Notes: generated by a model not told the origin, from the sequence alone. Shown: positions 7,891-16,022, counted from the first letter of the stretch. The stretch: DNA of 45,007 bases from Casp-actino8 sp964513215 (GCA_964513215.1 CAZELU010000014.1:1-45007); one strand, 5' to 3'. A program made the numbers and translations.

Positions 7891-9645
7891 ATGACCGAAA
7901 AACTCACCGGAGCCCAGGCCCTCATCCGAGCGCTCGAGCTCGAGGGCGTCGACACGATCTTCGGTTTGCCCGGCGGCTGCATCCTGCCCGCCTACGACCC
8001 GTTGCTCGACAGCCCGATTCGCCACATCCTCGTGCGCCACGAACAAGGCGCCGGCCACATGGCCGAGGGGTACGCGCACGTGACTGGTCGTCCGGGTGTG
8101 GCCATGGTGACGTCGGGTCCGGCGGCCACCAACATGGTCACGCCGTTGTGCGATGCGTACATGGACTCGATTCCGATGGTGTGCATCACGGGTCAGGTGC
8201 CCACCACCGCCATCGGCACCGACGCGTTCCAGGAATGCGACACCGTCGGCATCACACGTTCGGTCACCAAGCACAACGAACTCATCATGACGGCCGACGA
8301 CATTCCGCTCATGGTGCGTCAGGCGTTCCACATCGCCACGACGGGTCGCCCCGGCCCGGTTCTGCTCGATCTTCCGAAGGACGTTCTGCAGAACCAGATG
8401 ACGTGGCACTGGCCCACTGATTCCGATGTCGAAGACAGCCTGCCCGGATATCGCCCCACCACCAAGGGCCATCCGCGCATGATCAAGGAAGCCGCGCGTC
8501 TCATTCTCGAGTCGAAGCAGCCCGTGCTGTACGTGGGTGGTGGCGTGTTGAAGGCGCGCGCCGCCGATGCACTGCGCGAACTCGCCGAACTCATCGACGC
8601 ACCGGTGGTCACCACGCTCATGGCGCGCGGTGCGTTCCCCGACGATCATCCGTTGTGCCTCGGCATGCCGGGTATGCACGGCAACGCCACTGCCATCACG
8701 GCCATGCAGAAGAGCGATTTGCTCATCACACTCGGTGCGCGTTTCGACGACCGCATCACCGGACGTGTCAACGCATTCGCGCCCGATGCCAAGATCATCC
8801 ACGTCGACATCGATCCGGCCGAGCAGGGCAAGGTGCGTCGTCCCGACGTCCCGATCGTGGGCGACTGCCGCCTCGTGATCGAAGAGATCATCAAGGCGTT
8901 GCGCGACATGCTCGCCGGTGGCGAGAAGCAGGCCGACATCTCGGCGTGGAAGAGCCGGGTGAGCGGTTGGCGCGAGCAGTTCCCGCTGCACTACGCGCAG
9001 AGCGAGCCCGGTGATGCGCTCAAGCCGCAGTACTGCCTCGAGAAACTGCGCGACGCGTCACCTGAGGGCACGATCTTGTGCTCGGGTGTCGGCCAGCACC
9101 AGATGTGGTCGTCGCAGTACTGGAAGTTCAACGAGCCGTACACCTGGGTCAACTCGGGTGGACTCGGCACGATGGGCTTCTCGGTTCCGGCCGCCATCGG
9201 CGCCAAGGTCGGTCGTCCCGATCGCACGGTGTGGGCGGTCGACGGTGACGGTTGCTTCCAGATGACCGCCCAAGAACTCGTCACGGCGAGTGTCGAGCGC
9301 ATTCCGATCAAGGTCGCGGTGCTCAACAATTCGTATCTCGGCATGGTTCGTCAGTGGCAGGAGATGTTCTACGAAGAGCGCTACAGCGAGGTGTATCTGT
9401 CGCCCGAACTGCCTGACTTCGTGAAGTGGGCCGAAGCGATGGGTTGCGTCGGCATTCGCGTGGAGAGCCCCGAAGAGGTCGAGGCTGCCATCGAGAAGGC
9501 CAACTCGATCGACGATCGTTCGGTCGTTGTCGAGTTCCGCGTCGACGCGGGCGAGAAGGTGTTCCCGATGGTGCCGGCCGGACAGAGCAACGACGACGTG
9601 ATTCTGCATCCGGCGCAGTCGAGCAAGAGGGAGTTCCTGCGATGA
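7891..9645 (+). CDS. ilvB: Acetolactate synthase large subunit
   Basis: 584 residues, preceded by AGGAA five bases before the ATG. Catalyses the first common step of valine, leucine and isoleucine synthesis (two pyruvate to acetolactate) with TPP, FAD and Mg. The TPP N-terminal domain has FGLPGGCILPAYD and the activating glutamate E51 in RHEQGAGHMAEGYA. The central FAD-binding domain has GARFDDRITG. The C-terminal TPP domain has the GDGCF...NN motif (about residues 451-480, ending NNSYLGMVRQWQ). Its last codon overlaps the ilvN ATG (ATGA), so catalytic and regulatory subunits are co-translated. Expression is controlled by the upstream attenuator. Confidence 0.97.
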   Translation: MTEKLTGAQALIRALELEGVDTIFGLPGGCILPAYDPLLDSPIRHILVRHEQGAGHMAEGYAHVTGRPGVAMVTSGPAATNMVTPLCDAYMDSIPMVCITGQVPTTAIGTDAFQECDTVGITRSVTKHNELIMTADDIPLMVRQAFHIATTGRPGPVLLDLPKDVLQNQMTWHWPTDSDVEDSLPGYRPTTKGHPRMIKEAARLILESKQPVLYVGGGVLKARAADALRELAELIDAPVVTTLMARGAFPDDHPLCLGMPGMHGNATAITAMQKSDLLITLGARFDDRITGRVNAFAPDAKIIHVDIDPAEQGKVRRPDVPIVGDCRLVIEEIIKALRDMLAGGEKQADISAWKSRVSGWREQFPLHYAQSEPGDALKPQYCLEKLRDASPEGTILCSGVGQHQMWSSQYWKFNEPYTWVNSGGLGTMGFSVPAAIGAKVGRPDRTVWAVDGDGCFQMTAQELVTASVERIPIKVAVLNNSYLGMVRQWQEMFYEERYSEVYLSPELPDFVKWAEAMGCVGIRVESPEEVEAAIEKANSIDDRSVVVEFRVDAGEKVFPMVPAGQSNDDVILHPAQSSKREFLR

Positions 9646-10175
9646 GCAACGGTCAACCCGCCCACCACATCTTGTCGGTTCTCGTCGAGAACCGCCCCGG
9701 TGTGCTCGCCCGCGTGTCGGGCCTGTTCGCTCGCCGTGGCTACAACATCTTCTCGTTGGCCGTGGCGCCCACCGAAGATCCGGCCATGTCGCGCATCACC
9801 ATCGTCGTCGACGTCGAATCGTCGCCGCTCGAGCAGATCGTGAAGCAGCTGTTCAAGTTGATCGACGTGGTGAAGATCAGCGAACTCGATCCGCGCCGTT
9901 CGGTCGAGCGTGAACTCATGATCGCGACCGTGCGCGTGCCGGCCGAGGAGCGCGGCCAGGTGGTCGAGCTCACCAACATTTTCGAGGGCAAGATCCTGGC
10001 CGTGGGCACCGAGGCCATCACGGTGTCCCTCGACGGCAGCCCCGAAAAACTCGACGACTTCGAGGAATTGCTCCGCGGCTATGGCATCGTGGAGCTCCAG
10101 CGAACCGGCCGAGTGGCCCTCCCCAAACTCGACAAAGAGGCGCGTTCGCGCGTCGCCAAAGGAAAGGCAAGTTGA
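9642..10175 (+). CDS. ilvN: Acetolactate synthase small (regulatory) subunit
   Basis: 177 residues. The ATG at 9642 overlaps the ilvB stop, which fixes the start. The N-terminal ACT domain (about residues 8-85) starts HHILSVLVENRPGVLARVSGLFARRGYNI and binds valine for feedback inhibition. The second conserved domain (about 86-165) includes ERELMIATVRVPAEERGQV and GKILAVGTEAITVSLDGSPEKLDDFEELL cut into the usual ALS-ss-C block. Length and domain order are standard for the long IlvN/IlvH type. Two bases separate its stop from the ilvC ATG. Confidence 0.96.
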   Translation: MSNGQPAHHILSVLVENRPGVLARVSGLFARRGYNIFSLAVAPTEDPAMSRITIVVDVESSPLEQIVKQLFKLIDVVKISELDPRRSVERELMIATVRVPAEERGQVVELTNIFEGKILAVGTEAITVSLDGSPEKLDDFEELLRGYGIVELQRTGRVALPKLDKEARSRVAKGKAS

Positions 10176-10177
10176 AC

Positions 10178-11206
10178 ATGGCAGCGAAGATGTATTACGA
10201 CGCCGACTGCGACGTCTCCATCATCAAGGGTCGCAAGGTCGCGATCATCGGCTACGGCTCGCAGGGTCACGCGCACGCGCTGAACCTGAAGGAGAGCGGT
10301 GTGCCGGTGGTGGTCGGTCTGCGCGAAGGTTCGTCGTCGGCCGCCAAGGCCGAGGCGGCTGGTCTCGCGGTGAAGTCGATCGCCGACGCCGCCAAGTGGG
10401 CCGACGTGATCATGCTCACCATGCCCGACACCGAGCAGAAGGCCACGTACGACGCGCACATCAAGCGCTACATGAAGGCCGGCAAGGCTCTCGCGTTCGC
10501 GCACGGCTTCAACATCCGCTTCAAGCGCATTCGTCCGCCCAAGGGTGTCGACGTGATCATGATCGCACCGAAGGGTCCGGGCCACCTCGTGCGCCGTACC
10601 TACACCGAGGGCGGCGGCGTTCCGTGCCTCATCGCCGTCGAGCAGGATGCAACGGGTAACGCCAAGAACGTCGCGCTGTCGTACGCGTCGGCCATCGGTG
10701 GCGGCCGCGCCGGCATCATCGAGACGTCGTTCGCCGAAGAGACCGAGACCGACTTGTTCGGTGAGCAAGTGGTTCTGTGCGGCGGCCTCACCTCGCTCGT
10801 GCAGGCCGGTTTCGAGACGCTCGTCGAGGCGGGTTACCAGCCCGAGATGGCGTACTTCGAGTGCTTGCACGAAGTGAAGCTCATCGTCGACCTCATGTAC
10901 GAAGAAGGCATCGCCGGAATGCGCTACAGCATCAGCGACACCGCCGAGTACGGCGACGTCACCCGCGGACCGCGCGTGGTCACGCCGGCCACCAAGAAGA
11001 CGATGCAGAAGATCCTGAAGGAGATCCAGTCGGGCAAGTTCGCCAAGGAATGGATCGCCGAGAGCGAGAGCGGCCGGGCCAAGTTCAACGAACTGCGCAA
11101 GGCCGGCCAGGAGCACCAGATCGAGGCCGTGGGCAAGAACCTGCGCTCGATGATGCCCTGGATCTCGGCCGGCAAGCAGAAGGTCGCCGAGGCTTCGGGC
11201 GGCTGA
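10178..11206 (+). CDS. ilvC: Ketol-acid reductoisomerase (class I)
   Basis: 342 residues from MAAKMYYDADC, with GGAAAGG about 12 nt upstream inside ilvN. A TTG at 10172 is in frame but would overlap the ilvN stop and adds only two residues. The enzyme converts acetolactate to dihydroxyisovalerate with NADPH and Mg. The Rossmann motif IIGYGSQGHAHALN (about residues 20-33) and the knotted C-terminal domain with the metal-binding acidic residues (region SFAEETETDLFGEQ, and FECLHEVKLIVDLMYEEG) are intact. The stop codon lies in the loop of a 10-bp hairpin (11191-11216). Third gene of ilvBNC. Confidence 0.97.
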   Translation: MAAKMYYDADCDVSIIKGRKVAIIGYGSQGHAHALNLKESGVPVVVGLREGSSSAAKAEAAGLAVKSIADAAKWADVIMLTMPDTEQKATYDAHIKRYMKAGKALAFAHGFNIRFKRIRPPKGVDVIMIAPKGPGHLVRRTYTEGGGVPCLIAVEQDATGNAKNVALSYASAIGGGRAGIIETSFAEETETDLFGEQVVLCGGLTSLVQAGFETLVEAGYQPEMAYFECLHEVKLIVDLMYEEGIAGMRYSISDTAEYGDVTRGPRVVTPATKKTMQKILKEIQSGKFAKEWIAESESGRAKFNELRKAGQEHQIEAVGKNLRSMMPWISAGKQKVAEASGG

Positions 11207-11216
11207 GCCCGAAGCC
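11191..11216 (+). terminator. Hairpin across the ilvC stop codon
   Basis: GGCTTCGGGC (11191-11200) and GCCCGAAGCC (11207-11216) form a perfect 10-bp stem. The 6-nt loop contains the last codon and the TGA of ilvC. There is no T-run, so it could be a 3'-end stabiliser or a weak terminator. The 12-mer TCGGGCGGCTGA at 11195-11206 is repeated at 11233-11244. Confidence 0.45.
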
Positions 11217-11267
11217 GACCAGAGGTTGTGTCTCGGGCGGCTGACAGAGACTGACGGCCCGTTCTTC

Positions 11268-11322
11268 GTGGTTCTGGGTGAATTTTTCGCTGGAATCCAG
11301 CGAAAAATTCACCCAGAACCAC
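11268..11322. repeat. 55-bp palindrome: 27-bp perfect arms around a single base
   Basis: Bases 11268-11294 and 11296-11322 are exact reverse complements, with only A11295 between. The arms start GTGGTTCTGGGTGAA and end TTTTTCGCTGGA. It lies in the 216-bp gap between ilvC and metY. With a one-base loop and no T-tract it is not an ordinary intrinsic terminator. As DNA it could extrude a cruciform; as RNA it would be a very stable hairpin. I saw no second copy in this window. Confidence 0.85.
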
Positions 11323-11346
11323 AGGCAATCCAACTCAGAAAAGTCT

Positions 11347-11384
11347 AATTCCGACTTGGAAGGTCGGGAATTGGTGGTTACAGT
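11347..11384 (+). promoter_or_regulatory. metY promoter with an operator-like inverted repeat over the -35
   Basis: TTGGAA (11356-11361) and TACAGT (11379-11384) are spaced 17 bp apart, the best -35/-10 pair in the window. The -35 lies in the spacer of an inverted repeat, AATTCCGAC (11347-11355) and GTCGGGAATT (11363-11372), imperfect by one inserted base. A repressor bound there would block RNA polymerase. Which regulator binds is unknown; a sulfur-status regulator is a guess from the downstream gene. Confidence 0.55.
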
Positions 11385-11415
11385 GCCCTCCTCGTCGGAT
11401 CGACCAGGAGGGCAC
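11383..11415 (+). promoter_or_regulatory. Inverted repeat containing the metY Shine-Dalgarno
   Basis: GTGCCCTCCT (11383-11392) and AGGAGGGCAC (11406-11415) pair perfectly over 10 bp. Inside, GTCG (11394-11397) and CGAC (11401-11404) can extend the stem after a C/C mismatch. The right arm contains AGGAGG, the metY ribosome site. If transcription starts upstream of 11383 the site would be hidden in the mRNA. If it starts from the TACAGT box (about 11391) the left arm is not transcribed and the repeat would act only as DNA. Confidence 0.55.
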
Positions 11416-11422
11416 AGCCTTT

Positions 11423-12733
11423 ATGTCAGCAGAGTGGGGTTTCGAGACCAAGCAGATCCATGTCGGGGGCGACCCCGATCCGGCCACGGGTGCCCGGGCC
11501 GTCCCGATCTACCAGACCACGAGTTACGAGTTCCGCGACTCGACTCACGCCGCGAACCTGTTCGCCCTCGCCGAAGTGGGCAACATCTACACGCGCATCA
11601 TGAACCCCACGCAGTTGGCGGTCGAAGCGCGCGTCAACGCTCTCGAAGGTGGTGTCACCACCGCGATCGGTCTCCCCGGCACGCTCGTCGTGTCGTCGGG
11701 TCAGGCCGCCGAGACGCTCGCGATCCTCACGCTCGCCGAAGCCGGTGACCACATCGTCGCGTCGCCGTCGCTCTACGGCGGCACGTACAACCTCCTTCAT
11801 TACACGCTCCCCAAGATGGGTATCGCGGTGTCGTTCGTCGACGATCCGCACAACCTCGAACAGTGGAAGGCGGCCGTGCGCCCCAACACCAAGGCCTTCT
11901 ATGGCGAAGTGTTGGCCAACCCGCGCAACGACGTGTTCGACATCGAAGGTGTCTCGAAGGTCGCCCACGACGTCGGGGTTCCGCTGATCCTCGACAACAC
12001 CGTGCCCACTCCCTACGGCATTCGTCCGCTCGACTGGGGTGCCGACATCGTGGTGCACTCGCTCACCAAGTTCGTGGGCGGTCACGGTACGTCGGTCGCC
12101 GGCTCCATCACCGATGGTGGCAAGTTCGACTTCTCGAAGTCGGGCCGCTTCCCCAACTTCACCGAGCCCGACCCGAGCTACCACGGTCTCGCGTACTGGC
12201 CGGCCCTCGGCGCCGGTTCGTACATCTTGAAGGCTCGCGTGCAGTTGCTGCGCGACCTCGGCATGGCCGTGTCGCCCTTCAACGCGTTCTTGTTGCTGCA
12301 GGGTCTCGAGACCTTGTCGCTGCGCATGGAGCGCCACTGGAGCAACGCGCAGGCCGTGGCCGAATTCCTCGCCAAGCATCCGCAGGTGGAAAGCGTCAAC
12401 TACGCCGGCCTGCCCTCGAGCCCGTGGCACGAGCGCGGCAAGAAGTACTTCGGTGGTCGCGGTTTCGGTTCGGTGCTCGCGTTCAACATCAAGGGTGGAC
12501 GCGCGGCCGGCGAGAAGTTCGTGGCCGGTTTGTCACTGCACAGCCACGTGGCCAACATCGGTGACGTGCGCAGCCTCGTGATCCAGCCGTCCACCACCAC
12601 GCACAGTCAGCTCACCGAAGACGAGCAGAAGTCGGCTGGTGTCGATCCGGGCCTCATCCGCTTGAGCGTGGGCCTCGAGTCGATCAAGGACATCCTCGCC
12701 GACCTCGAAGCAGGATTCGCCGCCGCGAAGTAA
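11423..12733 (+). CDS. metY: O-acetylhomoserine (or O-succinylhomoserine) sulfhydrylase MetY
   Basis: 436 residues, start ATG 11423 with AGGAGG ahead. A PLP enzyme of the Cys/Met-metabolism class that makes homocysteine from an O-acyl-homoserine and sulfide. The N-terminus FETKQIHVGG and IYQTTSYEFRD are typical, as are NIYTRIMNPTQ and SPSLYGGTYNL. The PLP lysine is K216 in SLTKFVGGHGTSVAG, and LILDNTVPTPY holds the pyridoxal-nitrogen aspartate. Length of about 430 with the FSKSGRFPNFTEPDPSYHGL insert favours OAH sulfhydrylase over cystathionine lyases/synthases. It stands alone with its own regulatory region and ends directly against the convergent PAC2 gene. Confidence 0.93.
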   Translation: MSAEWGFETKQIHVGGDPDPATGARAVPIYQTTSYEFRDSTHAANLFALAEVGNIYTRIMNPTQLAVEARVNALEGGVTTAIGLPGTLVVSSGQAAETLAILTLAEAGDHIVASPSLYGGTYNLLHYTLPKMGIAVSFVDDPHNLEQWKAAVRPNTKAFYGEVLANPRNDVFDIEGVSKVAHDVGVPLILDNTVPTPYGIRPLDWGADIVVHSLTKFVGGHGTSVAGSITDGGKFDFSKSGRFPNFTEPDPSYHGLAYWPALGAGSYILKARVQLLRDLGMAVSPFNAFLLLQGLETLSLRMERHWSNAQAVAEFLAKHPQVESVNYAGLPSSPWHERGKKYFGGRGFGSVLAFNIKGGRAAGEKFVAGLSLHSHVANIGDVRSLVIQPSTTTHSQLTEDEQKSAGVDPGLIRLSVGLESIKDILADLEAGFAAAK

Positions 12734-13603
12734 TCAGTCGTCGTTACGACGCTCGTCGAGAAACTTTTGGAATTCGGCCGCCAGGTCGTCGCCGGACGGA
12801 AGTTCGGCTTCGGCTCGGCGGTCGAACTCTGTTTCGAGCATGCGCACGTAATGGCGCGCCTTGTCGTCCTCGGCCACCGCATCGTCGTGCAGCGTGCGCC
12901 AACGGTCGATGTCGTCGGCGAAGTCGGCGTGACGCGTGGGCACACCCAGAACGTGTTCGAGATGACGCAACAGAGCCGCTGACGACTGCGGGTGCTCGGC
13001 GTTACCGAGATAGTGCGGAACGCCCACCCTGAGCGAGATGGCCGGTAGTTCTTCGCGCTCGAACTGCTCCTGTAGTACACCAGCCACACCGGTGATGCCC
13101 TGATACGACGGGCGCGAGAGCCCGAGCGTGCGAGCCAGTACCGGATCGACCGTGCTGCCGACCACCGGTGGCACGCGCGTGTGCGGAACCGCATCGGCCG
13201 CGGCGCCGACGGTGACGATGGCCTCGCAGCCGAGGCGTGTGTAGGTGGCGATGAGGCACCGAACGTAGGTGCGCCACCGAACGTGCGGCTCAGTACCCGT
13301 CATCACCACGACGTCGCGCACGGCATTGGGGAAGCGCACCGCCGTGATGTCGTTGGCCGGCCACACGATCATGCGGTCGCCGTCGTCATCGAGACGGGCC
13401 TCTGGCCTCACTTGGGTGAAGTCGTAGAACGGATCGGCGTCGATGGAACCGATCTCTTCGGACTCGTTGTTGTCGATCAGGTGGATGAGGGCCTTGGTGG
13501 CGGTTTGGGCCACGTCGAACCAACCCGACATGGCCACCACCAACACCGGTCGCCGCAGGGGAGTGGACACACCCCGCCACTCGAGAACGTCGGCGACTTC
13601 CAT
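12734..13603 (-). CDS. PAC2-family protein
   Basis: 289 residues from MEVADVLEWRG at 13603, 13 bp after the serC stop, so probably in the same transcript; the longer frame back to 13837 lies inside serC. The fold family (proteasome assembly chaperone 2-like) is suggested by RRPVLVVAMSGWFDVAQTATKALIHLID, by EAIVTVGAAADAVPHTRVPPVVGSTVD and by SYQGITGVAGVLQEQFEREELPAISLRVGVPHYLG. The C-terminal about 60 residues are charged and helical. Actinobacterial PAC2 proteins are common but of unsettled function; a role in proteasome assembly is by analogy only. The stop abuts the metY stop with no spacer. Confidence 0.85.
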   Translation of the reverse strand: MEVADVLEWRGVSTPLRRPVLVVAMSGWFDVAQTATKALIHLIDNNESEEIGSIDADPFYDFTQVRPEARLDDDGDRMIVWPANDITAVRFPNAVRDVVVMTGTEPHVRWRTYVRCLIATYTRLGCEAIVTVGAAADAVPHTRVPPVVGSTVDPVLARTLGLSRPSYQGITGVAGVLQEQFEREELPAISLRVGVPHYLGNAEHPQSSAALLRHLEHVLGVPTRHADFADDIDRWRTLHDDAVAEDDKARHYVRMLETEFDRRAEAELPSGDDLAAEFQKFLDERRNDD

Positions 13604-13616
13604 GGGGTGGAGTCTG

Positions 13617-14759
13617 TCAGCCCTGCAACTGTTCGACCACTCGGTCGATGCACACGGTGAGCGCCTCGACGTCGTCGGGATCGATGGCTGGGAACATTCC
13701 CACTCGCAACTGATTGCGTCCGAGTTTGCGGTAGCTGTCGGTGTCGACGATGCCGTTGGCGCGTAGGGCCGCGCACACGTCGTTGGCATCCACCCCGCCG
13801 TCGCCGGGCGCGGCGATGTCGATGGTGCCCACCACATGCGAGCGTTTGGTCGGATCGGCCACGAACGGCGTGGCCCACGAACGAGCCTCGGCCCACGAGT
13901 AGAGCGTGGACGACGACTTCTGCGAGCGCGCGTTGCACGCGCTCAACCCGCCGAGTTCGTTCATCCACTTCACCTGCTCGGCGAACAGCACGAGTGTGCC
14001 GACCGCCGGCGTGTTGTACGTCTGGTTGGCCACGCTGTTGTCGAGCGCGATCTTCAGATCGAGCGACGCCGGAACCCAACGCTTCGACGCGCTGATCTCG
14101 CGGATGCGGTCGAGCGCGCGCGGCGAACAGGCGGCCACCCACAATCCACCATCGGCCGCGAAGCACTTCTGCGGTGCGAAGTAGTAGACGTCGACGTCGG
14201 TCGGATTCCAGAGCAGACCACCCGCGGCCGACGTGGCATCGACGACCACGAGCCCGTCGCCGGCCGGACGAGCGAGATTCATCATCACGCCGGTGGACGT
14301 CTCGTTGTGCGTGAACGCGTACACGTCCACCGACGGGTCGGCAACGGCATCGGGGTGCGTGCCCGGATCGGACTTCACCACCCGCGGGTCTCCGAGATGC
14401 GGAGCGGCGGCGGCCGCCTCGGCGAATTTCGACGAGAACTCGCCGAATACGAGGTGCTCACTCTTGTCGCGAATGAGTCCGAACGTCGCGACGTCCCAGA
14501 ACACCGTGGAGCCGCCGTTGCCGAGCACGATCTCCCAACCGTCGGGCAACGAGAAGAGCGAACGAAGTCCGTCGCGCACCGACCCCACGAGGTTCTTCAC
14601 CGGCGCCTGTCGGTGCGACGTGCCGAGCAACGAACGACCGGCCGCGGCCAGCGCCTCGATCTGCGCGTCGCGCACCTTCGACGGACCGCATCCGAATCGC
14701 CCGTCACGGGGGAGAAGGTCGGCCGACAGGCGAATAGAACGGGGGTCTTTTGCGCTCAC
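13617..14759 (-). CDS. serC: Phosphoserine aminotransferase
   Basis: 380 residues, GTG start at 14759 (VSAKDPRSIRLSADLLPRDGRFGCGPSKV). A PLP transaminase making 3-phosphoserine from 3-phosphohydroxypyruvate and glutamate. The N-terminal DGRFGCGPSKV, ILLGTSHRQAPVKN-like stretch and the PLP lysine in FAPQKCFAADGGLW fit the actinobacterial type (about 370-380 residues). WVPASLDLKIALDNSVANQTYNTPAVGTL is also diagnostic. The open frame runs far upstream to 15713, but that is antisense to the aminotransferase gene. The GTG lies 6 nt after a CATGCT box. Followed by the PAC2 gene. Confidence 0.94.
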   Translation of the reverse strand: MSAKDPRSIRLSADLLPRDGRFGCGPSKVRDAQIEALAAAGRSLLGTSHRQAPVKNLVGSVRDGLRSLFSLPDGWEIVLGNGGSTVFWDVATFGLIRDKSEHLVFGEFSSKFAEAAAAAPHLGDPRVVKSDPGTHPDAVADPSVDVYAFTHNETSTGVMMNLARPAGDGLVVVDATSAAGGLLWNPTDVDVYYFAPQKCFAADGGLWVAACSPRALDRIREISASKRWVPASLDLKIALDNSVANQTYNTPAVGTLVLFAEQVKWMNELGGLSACNARSQKSSSTLYSWAEARSWATPFVADPTKRSHVVGTIDIAAPGDGGVDANDVCAALRANGIVDTDSYRKLGRNQLRVGMFPAIDPDDVEALTVCIDRVVEQLQG

Positions 14760-14764
14760 TGTGT

Positions 14765-14771
14765 AAGCATG
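14765..14771. promoter_or_regulatory. Overlapping divergent -10 boxes of serC and the aminotransferase gene
   Basis: Plus strand AAGCAT (14765-14770) is 7 nt from the aspC ATG at 14778. Minus strand CATGCT (14766-14771) is 6 nt from the serC GTG at 14759. The two boxes share five bases, and both mRNAs would be leaderless. No Shine-Dalgarno is seen for either gene. Confidence 0.5.
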
Positions 14772-14777
14772 GCAGGC

Positions 14778-15992
14778 ATGAGTTCGTCCCCCCAACGGAA
14801 TCGCACATCTGCCCGCCTGGCCGCCATTGCGGAATCCGCCACACTCGCGGTCGACGCCAAGGCCAAGGCCCTCAAAGCGGCCGGTGAGAACGTGATCGGC
14901 TTCGGCGCCGGCGAACCCGATTTCCCGACACCCGAACACATCGTCGAAGCGGCCGTGCGCGCGTGCCGTGATCCGAAGTTCCACCGCTACACGCCGGCCG
15001 CCGGTTTGCCCGAACTGCGCGAAGCCATCGCCGCCAAGACTCTGCGCGACAGCGGCTTCTCGTGCACGGCCAATCAGGTGCTCGTCACCAACGGTGGCAA
15101 GCACGCGGTATTCACAGCCTTCGCCGCGTTGTGCGATCCGGGCGACGAAGTGATCGTGCCCGCTCCGTACTGGACCACCTATCCCGAGGCCATCGTTCTG
15201 GCCGGTGGTGTCCCGGTCATCATCGACACCGACGAAGAAACCGGCTTCCGCGTCACCATCGAACAACTCGAGAAGGCGCTGACGCCGCGCACCAAGGTGC
15301 TGCTCTTCGTGTCGCCCGACAATCCGTCGGGTGCGGTGTACCCGCCCGACGAAGTGAAAGCCATCGGCGAGTGGGCCGTGAAGAAGGGCATCTGGGTCAT
15401 CACCGACGAGATCTACGAGCACCTCACGTACGGCCCGCATCAGTTCGCGAGCATGCCGACCCTCGTTCCCGATCTCGCCGACCAATGTCTCATCGTCAAC
15501 GGTGTGGCCAAGACCTACGCGATGACCGGATGGCGCGTGGGTTGGATGATCGGACCCAACGACGTCATGAAGGCAGCCATCAACTTCCAGAGCCACGCCA
15601 CGTCGAACGTGAGCAACGTGGCCCAGGTGGCTGCTCAGGCCGCGGTGTCGGGCGATCTCGAGGCCGTGAAGATGATGCGCTCGGCTTTCGAACGGCGTGG
15701 CCGCACCATGCACTCGATGCTGTCGGCCATTCCCGGTGTGACGTGCATCGAACCGCAGGGTGCGTTCTATTGCTACCCGAACGTCACCGGTTTGCTCGGC
15801 AAGAAGCTCAACGGCAAGGTCGCCAACAACTCGATGGAGCTGGCCGACATCGTTCTCTCGGAAGCCAAGGTGGCGTTCGTACCGGGTGAAGCGTTCGGGT
15901 CGCCTGGTTACGCGCGCTTCTCGTTCGCCCTCGGTGACGCCGATCTCGAAGAAGGCATCCGGCGCATCGCCGATCTCGTCGCCAAGGCGTGA
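14778..15992 (+). CDS. aspC: Aspartate/aromatic aminotransferase, class I (AspC-type)
   Basis: 404 residues from MSSSPQRNRTSARL; an in-frame ATG at 14769 would add MAG. The fold-type-I PLP enzyme most resembles bacterial Ib-type aspartate aminotransferases, linking oxaloacetate/aspartate with glutamate. Visible are GFGAGEPDFPTPEHI, TPAAGLPELREAIA, NPSGAVYPPDE, the PLP lysine K245 in NGVAKTYAMTGWRVGW, and the C-terminal substrate arginine in YARFSFALG. The substrate could also be aromatic amino acids. The downstream end shares a hairpin with cobS. Confidence 0.9.
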   Translation: MSSSPQRNRTSARLAAIAESATLAVDAKAKALKAAGENVIGFGAGEPDFPTPEHIVEAAVRACRDPKFHRYTPAAGLPELREAIAAKTLRDSGFSCTANQVLVTNGGKHAVFTAFAALCDPGDEVIVPAPYWTTYPEAIVLAGGVPVIIDTDEETGFRVTIEQLEKALTPRTKVLLFVSPDNPSGAVYPPDEVKAIGEWAVKKGIWVITDEIYEHLTYGPHQFASMPTLVPDLADQCLIVNGVAKTYAMTGWRVGWMIGPNDVMKAAINFQSHATSNVSNVAQVAAQAAVSGDLEAVKMMRSAFERRGRTMHSMLSAIPGVTCIEPQGAFYCYPNVTGLLGKKLNGKVANNSMELADIVLSEAKVAFVPGEAFGSPGYARFSFALGDADLEEGIRRIADLVAKA

Positions 15993-15998
15993 CGAGTC

Positions 15999-16022
15999 GT
16001 CACCACCAGAGTTGGTGGTGAC
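15999..16022. terminator. Bidirectional hairpin between convergent aspC and cobS
   Basis: GTCACCACCA (15999-16008) and TGGTGGTGAC (16013-16022) form a perfect 10-bp stem with a GAGT loop. It starts 7 bp after the aspC stop and covers the cobS stop codon and its last six codons. A symmetric stem at a convergent junction fits a two-way terminator, although T-tracts are absent. Confidence 0.5.

Noticed and set aside
10172..10177. TTG start for ilvC
   Set aside because: It overlaps the ilvN stop and adds two residues absent from the conserved start; ATG 10178 is better placed after GGAAAGG.
11268..11422. SAM-type riboswitch upstream of metY
   Set aside because: No SAM-I/IV or SAM-II core could be found; only inverted repeats and a promoter are visible.
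14779..15713. N-terminal extension of serC across the aminotransferase gene
   Set aside because: The frame is open, but the extension is antisense to aspC and unlike SerC; GTG 14759 matches family length.
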